DNA of 64,000 bases from Bacillota bacterium (GCA_023397475.1 JAEWUD010000022.1:186001-250000); one strand, 5' to 3'; positions 46,670 to 56,503 are shown, numbered from the stretch's first letter. Notes: generated by a model from the sequence alone, not told the origin. Numbers and translations: made by a program.

Positions 46670-48015
46670 GCGAATTGCGTAATGTAGGCAGCTCTTTTTT
46701 CGGTTTCCGCTTTCACCTTTTCGAGGTCAATCGTCATAAGCTCTCCCTTGTATTTCACGAATCTGCCGGCAATCATGACGGATTCGACTGCTGCGCTCGA
46801 GCTGCTGTATACGAGTGCAGATACGGGATCTCCAATCGGCCACATAGAGGGTCGATCGTAGTCGATAATCTGAAGATCGGCGGACATTCCCTCCGAAATG
46901 AGACCACAATCCGCAAATCCCATTCCTACGTAACCGTTTCGAGTCGCTATCGTCAGAATCTGTTCCGCGGACAGAATCGTCGGATCGAATGTTCTTCCTT
47001 TGGCAATAAGTGAAGCCAGGCGCATCTCCATGAACATGTCCGTATTATTGTTACTCGCACATCCGTCGGTGCCGAGAGCCACGCGAACATTCTTCTTCAT
47101 CATGCCATCGACATCGGCAAAGCCAGACGCGAGCTTCATGTTACTCGAGGGATTATGCGCAACGGTAACGTGACTGGCCGCAAGAATATCCATATCTTCC
47201 GGGGTCAGATGAACACCGTGAGCGGCGATACAGGGTCTGTCAAATACACCAAAGTCAGCTAATGCCGCGGCGGGCGTCTTATGGTACGAACGAAGACAAT
47301 TCTCTACCTCCGTACGGGTTTCGGCGAGATGGACTTGAATCGGGACGTCAAGATCCGCTGCCTCCGAAACCAGTTCCGGATATAAAGATGATGGATATAG
47401 GTAAATTGAGTGTATCATCAACGACGTGCGAAGAAGACCGCCACCGGCACCGTCAAACGTCCTCTTAAAAGCGGACAGGGAATTACGATCTGTACTCCAG
47501 ACATTATTCTCATATACCTTGCCGTCCTGACAAAGATTCATACGGAAGGAAGACTGCAGAGCGGCACAAGCTGTCTCATCTGACATGAAATACATATCCG
47601 CGGTCGCTCCGATTCCGCCGGAAATCATCTCCGCCATACCAAGCAGGCTGGCATAATATACATCTTCCGGCCGAAGATGTTCTTCACGCTTCAGAATTTT
47701 ACCGAAGAGCCAGTCTTCAAGGCTCATATCATCCGCAGAATTTCGCATGATCGACATAGGTATATGAGAATGCGCATTCGCAAAAGTCGGCATGAGGATC
47801 TTGTTCTTTCCGCTGTACTCGTCAAATCCGATCTGCGTCCCGCCGGATTCGCGTTGTGCTTCCATCAATGATCGGACGGCATCCGAACGCTCCTTGCCGA
47901 CATAAATTATTCGATCGCCCTTAATTCCGACAAACGCGTCACGGATAACCTTGACATGACCATCCTCATCCGGAGTTACTACCGTGAAATTCTTAAAAAG
48001 GACTGTGCGTGACAT
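46666..48015 (-). CDS. mtaD: 5-methylthioadenosine/S-adenosylhomocysteine deaminase-like amidohydrolase
   Basis: A 449-residue amidohydrolase. Metal ligands are HSH in FANAHSHIPM, His in VHLAETRTE, His in AAHGVHLTPED and Asp in GTDGCASNN, the MtaD/DadD/TrzA pattern. The family deaminates S-adenosylhomocysteine, methylthioadenosine or 5'-deoxyadenosine to inosyl products. AAGGAGG precedes ATG 48015. It follows ahcY by 13 bases and shares a transcript with PNP, so a role in adenosyl by-product recycling is likely. Other amidohydrolase substrates remain possible. Confidence 0.86.
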   Translation of the reverse strand: MSRTVLFKNFTVVTPDEDGHVKVIRDAFVGIKGDRIIYVGKERSDAVRSLMEAQRESGGTQIGFDEYSGKNKILMPTFANAHSHIPMSIMRNSADDMSLEDWLFGKILKREEHLRPEDVYYASLLGMAEMISGGIGATADMYFMSDETACAALQSSFRMNLCQDGKVYENNVWSTDRNSLSAFKRTFDGAGGGLLRTSLMIHSIYLYPSSLYPELVSEAADLDVPIQVHLAETRTEVENCLRSYHKTPAAALADFGVFDRPCIAAHGVHLTPEDMDILAASHVTVAHNPSSNMKLASGFADVDGMMKKNVRVALGTDGCASNNNTDMFMEMRLASLIAKGRTFDPTILSAEQILTIATRNGYVGMGFADCGLISEGMSADLQIIDYDRPSMWPIGDPVSALVYSSSSAAVESVMIAGRFVKYKGELMTIDLEKVKAETEKRAAYITQFA

Positions 48016-48028
48016 AACCACTTCCTCC

Positions 48029-49285
48029 TTAAATATCCCAGCTCGAAATATAACGCTCCTGTTCTTGTGTTAACGCGTCAATGGAGATTGTCTTCGTCGA
48101 TAGGAGAATAGAAGCAACACGATCATCAATCTCTCTTGGAATATCGTATACCTTCTTCTGAAGACTGGCACCATGAGCCGCCATATATCGCGCACTCTGA
48201 GCCTGTAATGCGAAGCTCATATCCATGATTTCGACCGGATGTCCATCACCGGCGGCAAGATTAACAAGTCGCCCTTCCGCAAGGACACAGATTATGCGAT
48301 GGTCATCCATCTCATAGCCTTCAACTCCGTCACGTAATGTCATTACACGAACCGCTGCAGACTTCAATTCATGAAGATTAATCTCAACATCAAAATGACC
48401 GGCGTTGCACAAGATCGCACCATCCTTCATCAGAGGGAAATGCTTACCGGTGATAACATCCTTGCAGCCTGTTAATGTCACGAAAAGGTCTCCAACTGCA
48501 GCCGCTTCATCCATGGTCATGACTTCATAACCCTCCATAAGGGCTTCGCACGCCTTAACTGGATCGATTTCGGTAACAATTACGCGAGCACCAAGTCCTT
48601 TCGCTCGAAGTGCGACACCCTTACCGCACATGCCATATCCGGCGACAACGACCGATTTCCCGGCGACGAGAAGATTTGTGGCAGACATGATTGCTGTCCA
48701 AACCGATTGTCCAGTTCCAAAACGATTGTCAAATAAATGCTTGCAACGAGCGTCATTGACAGCAATGACAGGGTAAGCAAGTCTTCCCTGCTCTTCGAGA
48801 ATCTTCAACCGATGAACGCCTGTCGTTGTCTCCTCACATCCTCCGATGAGATCGGGAAGTAAATGACTGTGCGTCGTGTGAAGCAGCTGTGCAAAATCCC
48901 CGCCGTCGTCAATTACGATATGCGGATTGATTGAGAGTGCCAAAGATAAGTGCTCTGTGTATTGCTTCTCATCCGCGCCATGAAGACAATAGACCTTCAT
49001 TCCCGTAGCAGCCAATGCCGCAGCGACATCATCCTGCGTGGAAAGCGGATTACATCCGGTAAGCGACACGTTCGCACCGCCCGCACGCAAGGCACGCGCA
49101 AGACATGCTGTTTTGGCCTCAACGTGAACACTAACGGCAATATTCAATCCGGCAAAGGGCTGTGATGCTATCAGCTCCTCCTCGATCGCACGAAGAACCG
49201 GCATATTCTTATACGCCCAGTCGATTTTACGCTGTCCGGAGGGAGCTAAGGTAATATCTTTGACAACATACGGTGGGAAATCCAT
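48029..49285 (-). CDS. ahcY: S-adenosylhomocysteine hydrolase
   Basis: A 418-residue NAD-dependent enzyme that splits S-adenosylhomocysteine, or in some lineages its inosyl form, into homocysteine and the nucleoside. Motifs are SVHVEAKTACLARAL, CEETTTGVHRL, and the NAD loop GYGMCGKGVALRAKGLGA. Length is that of the shorter archaeal/Thermotoga-like type, without the insertion of longer bacterial enzymes. GGAG precedes the ATG. Confidence 0.95.
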   Translation of the reverse strand: MDFPPYVVKDITLAPSGQRKIDWAYKNMPVLRAIEEELIASQPFAGLNIAVSVHVEAKTACLARALRAGGANVSLTGCNPLSTQDDVAAALAATGMKVYCLHGADEKQYTEHLSLALSINPHIVIDDGGDFAQLLHTTHSHLLPDLIGGCEETTTGVHRLKILEEQGRLAYPVIAVNDARCKHLFDNRFGTGQSVWTAIMSATNLLVAGKSVVVAGYGMCGKGVALRAKGLGARVIVTEIDPVKACEALMEGYEVMTMDEAAAVGDLFVTLTGCKDVITGKHFPLMKDGAILCNAGHFDVEINLHELKSAAVRVMTLRDGVEGYEMDDHRIICVLAEGRLVNLAAGDGHPVEIMDMSFALQAQSARYMAAHGASLQKKVYDIPREIDDRVASILLSTKTISIDALTQEQERYISSWDI

Positions 49286-49301
49286 TCAATTCTCCTTTGC
49301 G

Positions 49302-50132
49302 TTATATCTCAGCAAGAAATGCTTCGACGAGTGCAATACTTTTATCGGATGCCATAGCGCCGACTTCAATGACTTCCTTATGGGACAGCGGCTGATCAGA
49401 GATTCCGGCGGCAAAGTTCGTAATACAGGACATGGCAAGAACATTCAGGCCACTGTGAGCGGCGACGATGGCTTCCGGCACCGTCGACATGCCGACAGCG
49501 TCCGCACCCAGCATACGAAGAGCACGAATCTCGGCCGGGGTCTCATACTGCGGCCCTGTCATGTATGCATATACGCCCTCATGAAAATCAATTCCCAAAC
49601 GACTTCCGACACGCCGAAGAATATCTATGTAGGCCGGCGTATACACGTGGGACTGATCGGGAAAACGTGGGCCGAAATCGTCCAAATTGGCACCGATCAG
49701 CGGAGATTTGCAGAACATCGATAAATGATCCCGGATTACCATCAGGTCTCCCGGCTTCATCGCCGTATTAACTCCTCCGGCCGCATTCGTGAGAATCAGA
49801 TTGCGGATTCCCAAATGAGCAAGAACGCGTAACGGAAATGTCACGGCAACGGTATCATAACCCTCGTAAAAATGGTATCGTCCCTGCATCATGTACGTTA
49901 CTACAGATCCGACTCGAGCGATAAGAAGACGTCCTTCATGTCCCGGAGTTGTCGGCAGCGGGAAAAAGGGAATGTCCTGAAACCTTGCGGATGCGATAAT
50001 CTCGCATCGCTGAGCCATCGGCCCCAATCCCGAACCCAGAACAATACAGGTTAATGGTTTCTCAGTCGTCAAACTGCGTATATACGATGCAGCTTCTTCA
50101 ATCATCGTCATGTCCATCGCGAAAGCCTTCAT
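49302..50132 (-). CDS. punA: purine nucleoside phosphorylase (trimeric type)
   Basis: A 276-residue enzyme that splits inosine or guanosine with phosphate. Motifs are VLGSGLG (phosphate loop), GRYHFYEGYD, LTNAAGGVN, GPQYETPAEIR and GMSTVPEAIVA with the Met/Asn-type purine site further on. GGAGG lies ahead of the ATG. It opens the recycling trio and follows secA by about 30 bases. Confidence 0.94.
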   Translation of the reverse strand: MKAFAMDMTMIEEAASYIRSLTTEKPLTCIVLGSGLGPMAQRCEIIASARFQDIPFFPLPTTPGHEGRLLIARVGSVVTYMMQGRYHFYEGYDTVAVTFPLRVLAHLGIRNLILTNAAGGVNTAMKPGDLMVIRDHLSMFCKSPLIGANLDDFGPRFPDQSHVYTPAYIDILRRVGSRLGIDFHEGVYAYMTGPQYETPAEIRALRMLGADAVGMSTVPEAIVAAHSGLNVLAMSCITNFAAGISDQPLSHKEVIEVGAMASDKSIALVEAFLAEI

Positions 50133-50162
50133 AAAGCCTCCTTCTCCGCTGGATAAGCGGAC

Positions 50163-52982
50163 TTACTCTTCCTTACCGCAGCAGTTCTTATACTTCTTGC
50201 CGCTTCCGCAAGGACAAGGGTCATTACGGCCAACCTTCTTCAGATCTCTTTTTACCGGTTCTCTCGCCTGTGTCTGATTGCCCGCTACAGCCGTTTGCTG
50301 GGCTTTGGATGTCTGCGGAACTTGCGCTGCGGGCGGCGCTTTGGCGATGCCGTCTCCGCCATGCCCCTCCTGAATATTTCGTACCTGTGATTTACGCTCG
50401 ATGCGTTCGCCCGTTGAGATATTCGCCTTCATGATCAAGCGAACCGCGTCCGTCTGAATGGAGACATTCATCTCTTCGAACATCGCGGATCCCTCCATGC
50501 GATACTCCATAACAGGATCTTGCTGTCCGACACTTCTCATGCCAATCGAGTAGCGCATCTGATCCATCTGATCGATGTGATCCATCCACTTCTGGTCAAC
50601 ATTATAAAGAAGAATCTGGCGTTCCGCTTCACGGAAAACTTCAGGAGTCAGAGCACGATCACGTTCTTCAAGCTTCGCAAGAGCCTGCTCGATAATTACC
50701 TGCGTCCATTCAGATGAAGAGATAGCGTCCGAAGTGTTCTTGATCTGGTCGATGGCCGGAATATCACCAAATACATCTTGGAGTTTGAGGCAAAGAGCCA
50801 TCTTCTCATTCGAAGAGATCGAATCGTCGAGCGCAAAACTATCTACAAGACGTTCCGCAACACTCTTGATCATCTTAATATAAGAATCGTGGATATCCTG
50901 TCCTTCCAAAACTTGTCTGCGCTGCGCGTATGTCATATTACGCTGAATATTCATGACATCGTCATACTCGAGCACATGCTTTCTCGCACTGAAATTAATA
51001 CCTTCGATCTTCTTCTGCGCATTCTCAATCTGTTTGGATAAGAATCCGGCCTGAATCTCAACCGACTCGTCAACACCCAGACGGTTAAATGCGCCTGTCG
51101 CTCTTTCTCCGCCAAACAATCTCATCAGATCATCATCAAGCGCGAGGAAAAACTTTGTTCTTCCCGGATCGCCCTGTCTTCCGGCACGTCCGCGCAACTG
51201 ATTATCGATTCGTCTCGATTCGTGTCTCTCCGTGCCGATAATGAAGAGACCTCCGGCAGCGACAACCTTTTCTCTCTCTATCCCAGTCTGCTTCTTGAAT
51301 CCCGCTTCCAGTTCCGCAAACTTTGCTCTGGATTCAAGGATGACCTCGTCATCCGTCTCATTATGTGCGGTTGCCGCGTCGATCAGTTCTTCGATATATC
51401 CAAGTTTACGCATCTCCTGTTTGGCCATGAACTCCGCATTACCGCCGAGCAGAATATCCGTTCCACGACCGGCCATATTGGTTGCGATCGTCACCGCATT
51501 AAACCTACCGGCTTGAGCGACAATCTCCGCCTCACGCAAATGATTCTTGGCATTAAGAACATTGTGTTTGATGCCGGCCTTCGTAAACAAACGGGACAAG
51601 TATTCTGATTTGTCGACATTTACCGTTCCGACAAGTACCGGTTGTCCCTTATCGTGTGCCTCGATGACCTGTTTGAGAACAGCCGCATATTTTCCCGATT
51701 GTGATTTATAAATCGCATCGTTCTCGTCTACTCTGGCAAGCGGCCGGTTTGTAGGAATCTGGATAACATCCAGATTATATATTGATCTGAATTCACCCTC
51801 TTCTGTATACGCTGTACCTGTCATACCGGACAGCTTATTATACATACGGAAGTAGTTCTGAAAAGTGATTGTCGCAAGAGTCTTGCTCTCGCGTTCGACC
51901 TTCACACCTTCCTTGGCTTCAATGGCTTGATGTAAGCCATCAGAGAAGCGTCGGCCATACATCAGACGGCCGGTAAAATCATCAACAATGATGACCTCCC
52001 CATCGGTAACAACGTACTTCTGGTCTCGCTCCATCGTGCCGTTGGCCTTGAGAGCATTATTAATATAGTGTTGCAGCTCAAAATTCCCGGAGTCTGATAA
52101 ATTGTCGATGCCAAAATATCTTTCAGCAGCCGCGACGCCATTTGCCGTAAGAACGGCAGACTTCGCCTTCTCATCGACAACATACTCACATTCGCCGACA
52201 ATGTCGTCCATATTGATCTTATCGTCCGTCTCAACAACGACATACTTCTTAAGGTTCTTAACAAAGCGATCCGCTTTAACATACAGATCTGATGAATCAT
52301 CGCCCATACCGGAAATGATAAGAGGTGTTCTCGCTTCGTCAATGAGAATACTGTCAACTTCGTCGACGATCGCGTAATTCAAATCACGTTGAACCATTTT
52401 CGCTTTGCGATCCACCATATTGTCACGCAGGTAATCAAAGCCGTACTCATTGTTCGTCCCGTATGTAATATCCGAATTGTATGCGATTCTGCGCTGATCA
52501 TTCGATAAATCATGGACAATCAGTCCGACGGAAAGACCAAGATAACGATAAACCTTACCCATCCATTCACTGTCACGTCGTGCCAGGTAATCATTGACTG
52601 TAACAACATGAACGCCTTTGCCGGTAAGAGCGTTTAGGTAAACAGGCAAGGTGGCAACGAGCGTCTTTCCTTCACCTGTCTTCATTTCGGAGATACGTCC
52701 CTGATGAAGAATAATTCCTCCGATAAGCTGTACGCGGTAAGGCTTCATTCCCAGAACACGTAAGGAGGCTTCTCTGATGGTTGCAAAAGCTTCGGGAAGG
52801 ATATCGTCAAGAGTCTCGCCGTTATCAAGGCGAGACTTGAACTCGGAAGTCATTCCTCTTAACTCAGATTCGGACATTCCTTCAAACCGGTCGGAAAGAG
52901 CTTCGATTTTGTTCACGATCGGCATTATTCTCTTGATCTCGTGATCGCTGTGGGTTCCAAAAATCTTCGTGATGATACTCAT
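50163..52982 (-). CDS. secA: preprotein translocase motor ATPase SecA
   Basis: A 939-residue ATPase that drives proteins through SecYEG. Motifs are MKTGEGKTL (Walker A), VDEVDSILIDEARTPL, GRGTDILLG and GRAGRQGDPG. The C terminus is a proline/alanine linker and a zinc motif CPCGSGKKYKNCC that binds SecB or lipids. GAGAGG precedes the ATG, 35 bases after the YerC-like gene. Confidence 0.97.
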   Translation of the reverse strand: MSIITKIFGTHSDHEIKRIMPIVNKIEALSDRFEGMSESELRGMTSEFKSRLDNGETLDDILPEAFATIREASLRVLGMKPYRVQLIGGIILHQGRISEMKTGEGKTLVATLPVYLNALTGKGVHVVTVNDYLARRDSEWMGKVYRYLGLSVGLIVHDLSNDQRRIAYNSDITYGTNNEYGFDYLRDNMVDRKAKMVQRDLNYAIVDEVDSILIDEARTPLIISGMGDDSSDLYVKADRFVKNLKKYVVVETDDKINMDDIVGECEYVVDEKAKSAVLTANGVAAAERYFGIDNLSDSGNFELQHYINNALKANGTMERDQKYVVTDGEVIIVDDFTGRLMYGRRFSDGLHQAIEAKEGVKVERESKTLATITFQNYFRMYNKLSGMTGTAYTEEGEFRSIYNLDVIQIPTNRPLARVDENDAIYKSQSGKYAAVLKQVIEAHDKGQPVLVGTVNVDKSEYLSRLFTKAGIKHNVLNAKNHLREAEIVAQAGRFNAVTIATNMAGRGTDILLGGNAEFMAKQEMRKLGYIEELIDAATAHNETDDEVILESRAKFAELEAGFKKQTGIEREKVVAAGGLFIIGTERHESRRIDNQLRGRAGRQGDPGRTKFFLALDDDLMRLFGGERATGAFNRLGVDESVEIQAGFLSKQIENAQKKIEGINFSARKHVLEYDDVMNIQRNMTYAQRRQVLEGQDIHDSYIKMIKSVAERLVDSFALDDSISSNEKMALCLKLQDVFGDIPAIDQIKNTSDAISSSEWTQVIIEQALAKLEERDRALTPEVFREAERQILLYNVDQKWMDHIDQMDQMRYSIGMRSVGQQDPVMEYRMEGSAMFEEMNVSIQTDAVRLIMKANISTGERIERKSQVRNIQEGHGGDGIAKAPPAAQVPQTSKAQQTAVAGNQTQAREPVKRDLKKVGRNDPCPCGSGKKYKNCCGKEE

Positions 52983-53017
52983 GTATGTATTCCTCTCATC
53001 TATAATTATAAATAATG

Positions 53018-53314
53018 TTATTCTCTCGCGTCATCGAGACGCTTTAAAACCGTATTATAACCGTCAGCGCCATATTCCAGACATCGGTTCACACGACTGA
53101 TTGTCGCAGTACTGACCCCTGTATTCTCAATAATCTCTGTATACGTCTTCCCTTCATAAAGAAGAGTTGCGATGTGTAGTCGTTGTGCTAAGGACTTAAT
53201 CTCAGAAACCGTACAGAGATCTTCAAACAATCGGTAGCATTCTTCACGGTTTCGCAAAGCAAGTATCGCGTCAAACAGTGCATCCGTCTGTGGGTCTACA
53301 AGCTTCTCATTCAT
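53018..53314 (-). CDS. YerC/TrpR-like DNA-binding regulator
   Basis: A 98-residue helical protein of the TrpR/YerC superfamily. The helix-turn-helix is TYTEIIENTGVSTATISRVNRC near residues 58-79. These small repressors bind DNA as dimers; the ligand of the YerC branch is not known. ATG 53314, with GTGAGG seven bases ahead, is preferred over GTG 53326. It precedes secA and may respond to a signal tied to growth. Confidence 0.88.
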   Translation of the reverse strand: MNEKLVDPQTDALFDAILALRNREECYRLFEDLCTVSEIKSLAQRLHIATLLYEGKTYTEIIENTGVSTATISRVNRCLEYGADGYNTVLKRLDDARE

Positions 53315-53322
53315 GCTAATCC

Positions 53323-53559
53323 TCACATCAGATAATCAAGAACCGTATGAAACAGATTCTCAGCAGTGCCATTCAAGACAAAAAAAGCTAAAGCAGCGAG
53401 GGCTACAACGCCTCCGATGAGAAAAAAGAAACGTTTTAGAAAGAGATCGCGTTTGGCTGCTCGAAGTGCAGACCCGACGGAAACATTGCGAGTATTCGAG
53501 CTTCCTTTGACGAGCCTGGAACCCTTGGGAGATCGAACCGATCCCTTTCCTCTTCTCAC
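53323..53559 (-). CDS. small basic single-span membrane protein
   Basis: A 78-residue protein with a strongly basic N terminus (RRGKGSVRSPKGSR) and one membrane helix (about 43-66). I start it at GTG 53559, since GGAGGT lies five bases ahead; ATGs at 53616 and 53649 lie at or before the predicted transcription start. No family recognised. It is eight bases ahead of the YerC-like gene and cotranscribed with it. Confidence 0.65.
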   Translation of the reverse strand: MRRGKGSVRSPKGSRLVKGSSNTRNVSVGSALRAAKRDLFLKRFFFLIGGVVALAALAFFVLNGTAENLFHTVLDYLM

Positions 53560-53622
53560 AGAATACCTCCGATAGTAAGTATTGCAGAATTTCTTTGTCG
53601 CATGTCGGATTAACATTCCTAT

Positions 53623-53649
53623 ATTATAGGAAAAAAACGCATGTGGCAA
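53623..53649 (-). promoter_or_regulatory. candidate promoter of the yerC-secA operon
   Basis: On the minus strand TTGCCA (53644-53649) and a perfect TATAAT (53623-53628) are separated by 15 bases, a short spacing. It follows the end of the TadE-like set. Confidence 0.45.
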
Positions 53650-53709
53650 CCTGTGGACATGTATGTGTACACCTATCTATCATACGATATTTTCGGCACA
53701 ACCACCGCC

Positions 53710-54768
53710 TTACTCTTCTTTTCTCGTAATATATCGATAGGATTCCCCGTATTTCTTTAAGATAAGATTTATCCCCTTCGATTCTGCATAGGCTTTGCAT
53801 TGCAGAAGCGCTTCATAGGCTTGTGCCGGAGAGTTCTCAGGAATAATGATGATCAGTTCTCGTTTTGAAATGTCTTCTTCACGTATCGTGATCTCATTAC
53901 GTCCAAATCCATTGGGAGTTCCGGCAAAATCGGCAAGATCATCGATTTCAGCATTGACCTTGTCTTCGATCGCATCGGCAGTACTGTACTCCGGCGCTGT
54001 TAGATCGATGCTTTTGATCGATGTTGCTGTCTGATTGGACCATTTTGCGATGACCGGATAGGAGAATGGAAGATTGGCTCCAAATGTTTGTCTGAGTTCC
54101 TGTCCTCGTTCGAAATTGCCCTTCAACCACACAGCATCCTTTGCATCCTCGCTCTCCTCTGTATCAGGCAGAGCAAACTCGATATCCCCATACACAGGAA
54201 TCGCACTTGAAATCATTCTCTCGCTTTGACCAAAGATCGTATTCCATAGGTAGTACACACGCAGCCAAATCACATGATTATCATGATCGACGTCAACGTA
54301 AACAGATACATCTGATATTCGGGAGGCCAGAACTTCAGTGCCACATAATGCAGAGTAAACAGAAGTTATGCGATCGCGAATGACACGTCCAAGGAGAATT
54401 GTTGTCACCGTATCCTCGGGTGAAATGCCAAATAGCTCGAATACAGCTCCAATTCCACCGACAACGGATAGAACTGAGTTCTTAGCGTCTGATTCTCCTT
54501 CTTTCCCTGTGGAGGCAGTAAGCTTATCAGCTACGCTAACGGCAATTTCGGCCGCATCGATACCGCAACTGATGACAGGAACCAGAAGAGATGCCTCCTG
54601 TGTTACCTGATCAATTGACTGCAGCATCAGTATATCTGCCTTCTGTAATGTAATCGAAGTCAGAAGAAATGCTGAAATCAAGAGAAACACCGGAAGAGCA
54701 ATCGCTGTCTCAAGCGCTGCAGATCCGAATCGGAAATTTTTCGGGCTACATCGTTCGATATGTATCAT
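53710..54768 (-). CDS. TadE/TadG-like pseudopilin-type protein
   Basis: A 352-residue protein. The segment GSAALETAIALPVFLLISAFLL at 16-37 is the TadE-type N-terminal helix with a Gly-Ser entry and a Glu at about +5, which in Tad systems inserts into the membrane and may be cut by a prepilin peptidase. The rest is a mixed fold ending in a segment that reads like a thiol-free periplasmic domain. It overlaps the previous gene by 23 bases. No TadABC genes are in the window. Confidence 0.7.
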   Translation of the reverse strand: MIHIERCSPKNFRFGSAALETAIALPVFLLISAFLLTSITLQKADILMLQSIDQVTQEASLLVPVISCGIDAAEIAVSVADKLTASTGKEGESDAKNSVLSVVGGIGAVFELFGISPEDTVTTILLGRVIRDRITSVYSALCGTEVLASRISDVSVYVDVDHDNHVIWLRVYYLWNTIFGQSERMISSAIPVYGDIEFALPDTEESEDAKDAVWLKGNFERGQELRQTFGANLPFSYPVIAKWSNQTATSIKSIDLTAPEYSTADAIEDKVNAEIDDLADFAGTPNGFGRNEITIREEDISKRELIIIIPENSPAQAYEALLQCKAYAESKGINLILKKYGESYRYITRKEE

Positions 54769-56179
54769 AGCTGTCCTCCGAATAGTATTGTCGATCCTGA
54801 TATTGTACGGTCACAGATACACCGGAATACATCGCAGCTCCTGCATCTCTCCGAATAATGGTCTCTATTCGAGAAGATTTCCATTCATTCGGGATAATTA
54901 GCAATAGGATTCCGATATAGTCTCTGTAGTTCGTATCCAGTGCATTTTGAAGGATACTGTTCTCGTCAACGTATTTTGATGTGAATAACGGAACACTTTC
55001 TCCGCGTAATAACTTCATCCCGTCAGACATTGCATCCGCTATTGACCAAACATATAGAACAACGTATTTAAGGTACTCCGGGGGTATATCTACGTATCCA
55101 CCGGAAAGTAGCAGAATAATCGGCGATAAGACACCGGCGATCTCCAGGGCAGTAGCATTCTTCTCTTTATCAAGAATATTCATAGCCAGATCAATGACGA
55201 ATCGAACATCCAATACCATAGTTGCCGTTATATACCTGGATGTATTTATATCCTCAATTCCGGTAACAACATATTCCATGTCCGGCATGTTCTCGGAATG
55301 AATCTTCTCAAATGAGTCTCCAAAAGCATTGGTCTCTTCTTCATCTTCACCATTCACCTGTAGAGTTGATAAACGAGAGTCAAATAACGATGCCACATAG
55401 GTGGATAGTAGCATGCTGTCGGCAAATTCCGGCATATCGCTTCGTGATAAACGATCATATCTCTTCATTACTGACGAAATTGTAGAGAGATCCAAAACAT
55501 CGGATACTTCACCGTCTTGTTGAAGAAACGATGTTCCTCCTCTCTCGGCGACATTCTTCATCGTCGTGAGAAACGATTGGACCTTCTCTGTCGTTCCGGT
55601 AATATCAACAGTTTCCACGGTGTTAAGAACCGATTCTATCGTAGATACCCACGTATCCTTCTGATCGACAAATGTAGCGAGATAACTCATCCAATCAGAT
55701 GTTCCCTCATCTGTTATTGTCTGATATAGCGAGCTCTCGGAAACAAGATCCCCGATAATCGACAATCTCGACAGTATCTCAGATGCCAGTAAGGCCGGAA
55801 ATCGAATTAACATAAATCGTATGACACCTGTCCGTATAGATTCAGCTGTCATTTCTGATGTAGGATTAAGCAGAACCTGTATCTCATCGCCGTCCTGGAA
55901 GCACGTTGTTAATACTGTCGAATCAAGGATTGACGTATCAAGGGTATACAGGCCATAGAAATCGTAGATCTTTTCATTCCAACAGGATAGAGATTGTTGA
56001 AGTTGAAGTCGCATGCTTCGCGCAAGATCCGCTTCTTTCGCACGACGAGCCGCTGCCGTCCACAATATGCTTTCTGTTAATACAAGTGCCGCGAGAATAA
56101 TGCACAGAAATATCGTCATACTTCCGCGTCTTCGTTGATATCCGAAGGGTCTTTGCTGTGTCTTGGATAAGCAGATCAT
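54746..56179 (-). CDS. DUF5702-like membrane protein of the TadE set
   Basis: A 477-residue protein. After a basic start, RRGSMTIFLCIILAALVLTESILW is a TadE/DUF5702-type helix, followed by RSMRLQLQQSLSCWNEKIYDFYGLYTLD, the pattern I recall for DUF5702. A long outside region and another hydrophobic stretch near 350-375 follow. It overlaps the previous gene as ATGA. Function unknown; the family accompanies Tad-like pilus genes. Confidence 0.68.
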   Translation of the reverse strand: MICLSKTQQRPFGYQRRRGSMTIFLCIILAALVLTESILWTAAARRAKEADLARSMRLQLQQSLSCWNEKIYDFYGLYTLDTSILDSTVLTTCFQDGDEIQVLLNPTSEMTAESIRTGVIRFMLIRFPALLASEILSRLSIIGDLVSESSLYQTITDEGTSDWMSYLATFVDQKDTWVSTIESVLNTVETVDITGTTEKVQSFLTTMKNVAERGGTSFLQQDGEVSDVLDLSTISSVMKRYDRLSRSDMPEFADSMLLSTYVASLFDSRLSTLQVNGEDEEETNAFGDSFEKIHSENMPDMEYVVTGIEDINTSRYITATMVLDVRFVIDLAMNILDKEKNATALEIAGVLSPIILLLSGGYVDIPPEYLKYVVLYVWSIADAMSDGMKLLRGESVPLFTSKYVDENSILQNALDTNYRDYIGILLLIIPNEWKSSRIETIIRRDAGAAMYSGVSVTVQYQDRQYYSEDSYDTYRTM

Positions 56180-56463
56180 GGGATCACCCCCTCAATAAGA
56201 AGCTCTGCTGAATCTTGAATCGCTCTGATCATGAAATGCATGCGTTCAGGAGATGCCGCGGTTACAAAGACCTCTCGTGTTCCGAGCACGGCTGTTACTT
56301 GCTCGAGAATCTCCTGATTCTCGTAAGACATTCGAATAGCGTCCGACTGAAAAGATGCTGAAATGGAGACTTGTTGATAAAGAATCGGTCCCGAGAGTAT
56401 CATCGCGGAAAGAATTCCCATCGCAACAGGAAATGTCAGAGAAGCCTGGAGAGTATTGGACAT
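56176..56463 (-). CDS. small TadE-like pseudopilin
   Basis: A 95-residue protein with one N-terminal hydrophobic helix (LQASLTFPVAMGILSAMILSG) that resembles TadE-type leaders, with Glu absent at the usual position, then a short soluble tail. ATG 56463 follows a full GGAGGTGA site nine bases upstream that is buried in a hairpin (see 56471-56503). It opens the three-gene set and follows pheT. Confidence 0.66.
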   Translation of the reverse strand: MSNTLQASLTFPVAMGILSAMILSGPILYQQVSISASFQSDAIRMSYENQEILEQVTAVLGTREVFVTAASPERMHFMIRAIQDSAELLIEGVIP

Positions 56464-56470
56464 AAGAAAA

Positions 56471-56503
56471 TCACCTCCGTGATACAAAGGTATCAGGAGG
56501 TGA
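56471..56503 (-). promoter_or_regulatory. hairpin burying the Shine-Dalgarno site of the TadE-like gene
   Basis: On the minus strand TCACCTCC plus TGATAC pairs with GTATCA and GGAGGTGA: 14 pairs with one bulged base and a four-base loop. The 3' arm is the perfect Shine-Dalgarno sequence of the gene at 56463 and is followed by TTTTCTT, so it could block translation or end pheST transcripts. Confidence 0.7.

Noticed and set aside
46519..48015. tRNA-Thr as the last gene of the secA operon
   Set aside because: A good promoter (TTGACA, 17, TATATT) lies directly ahead of the tRNA, so co-transcription is not needed.
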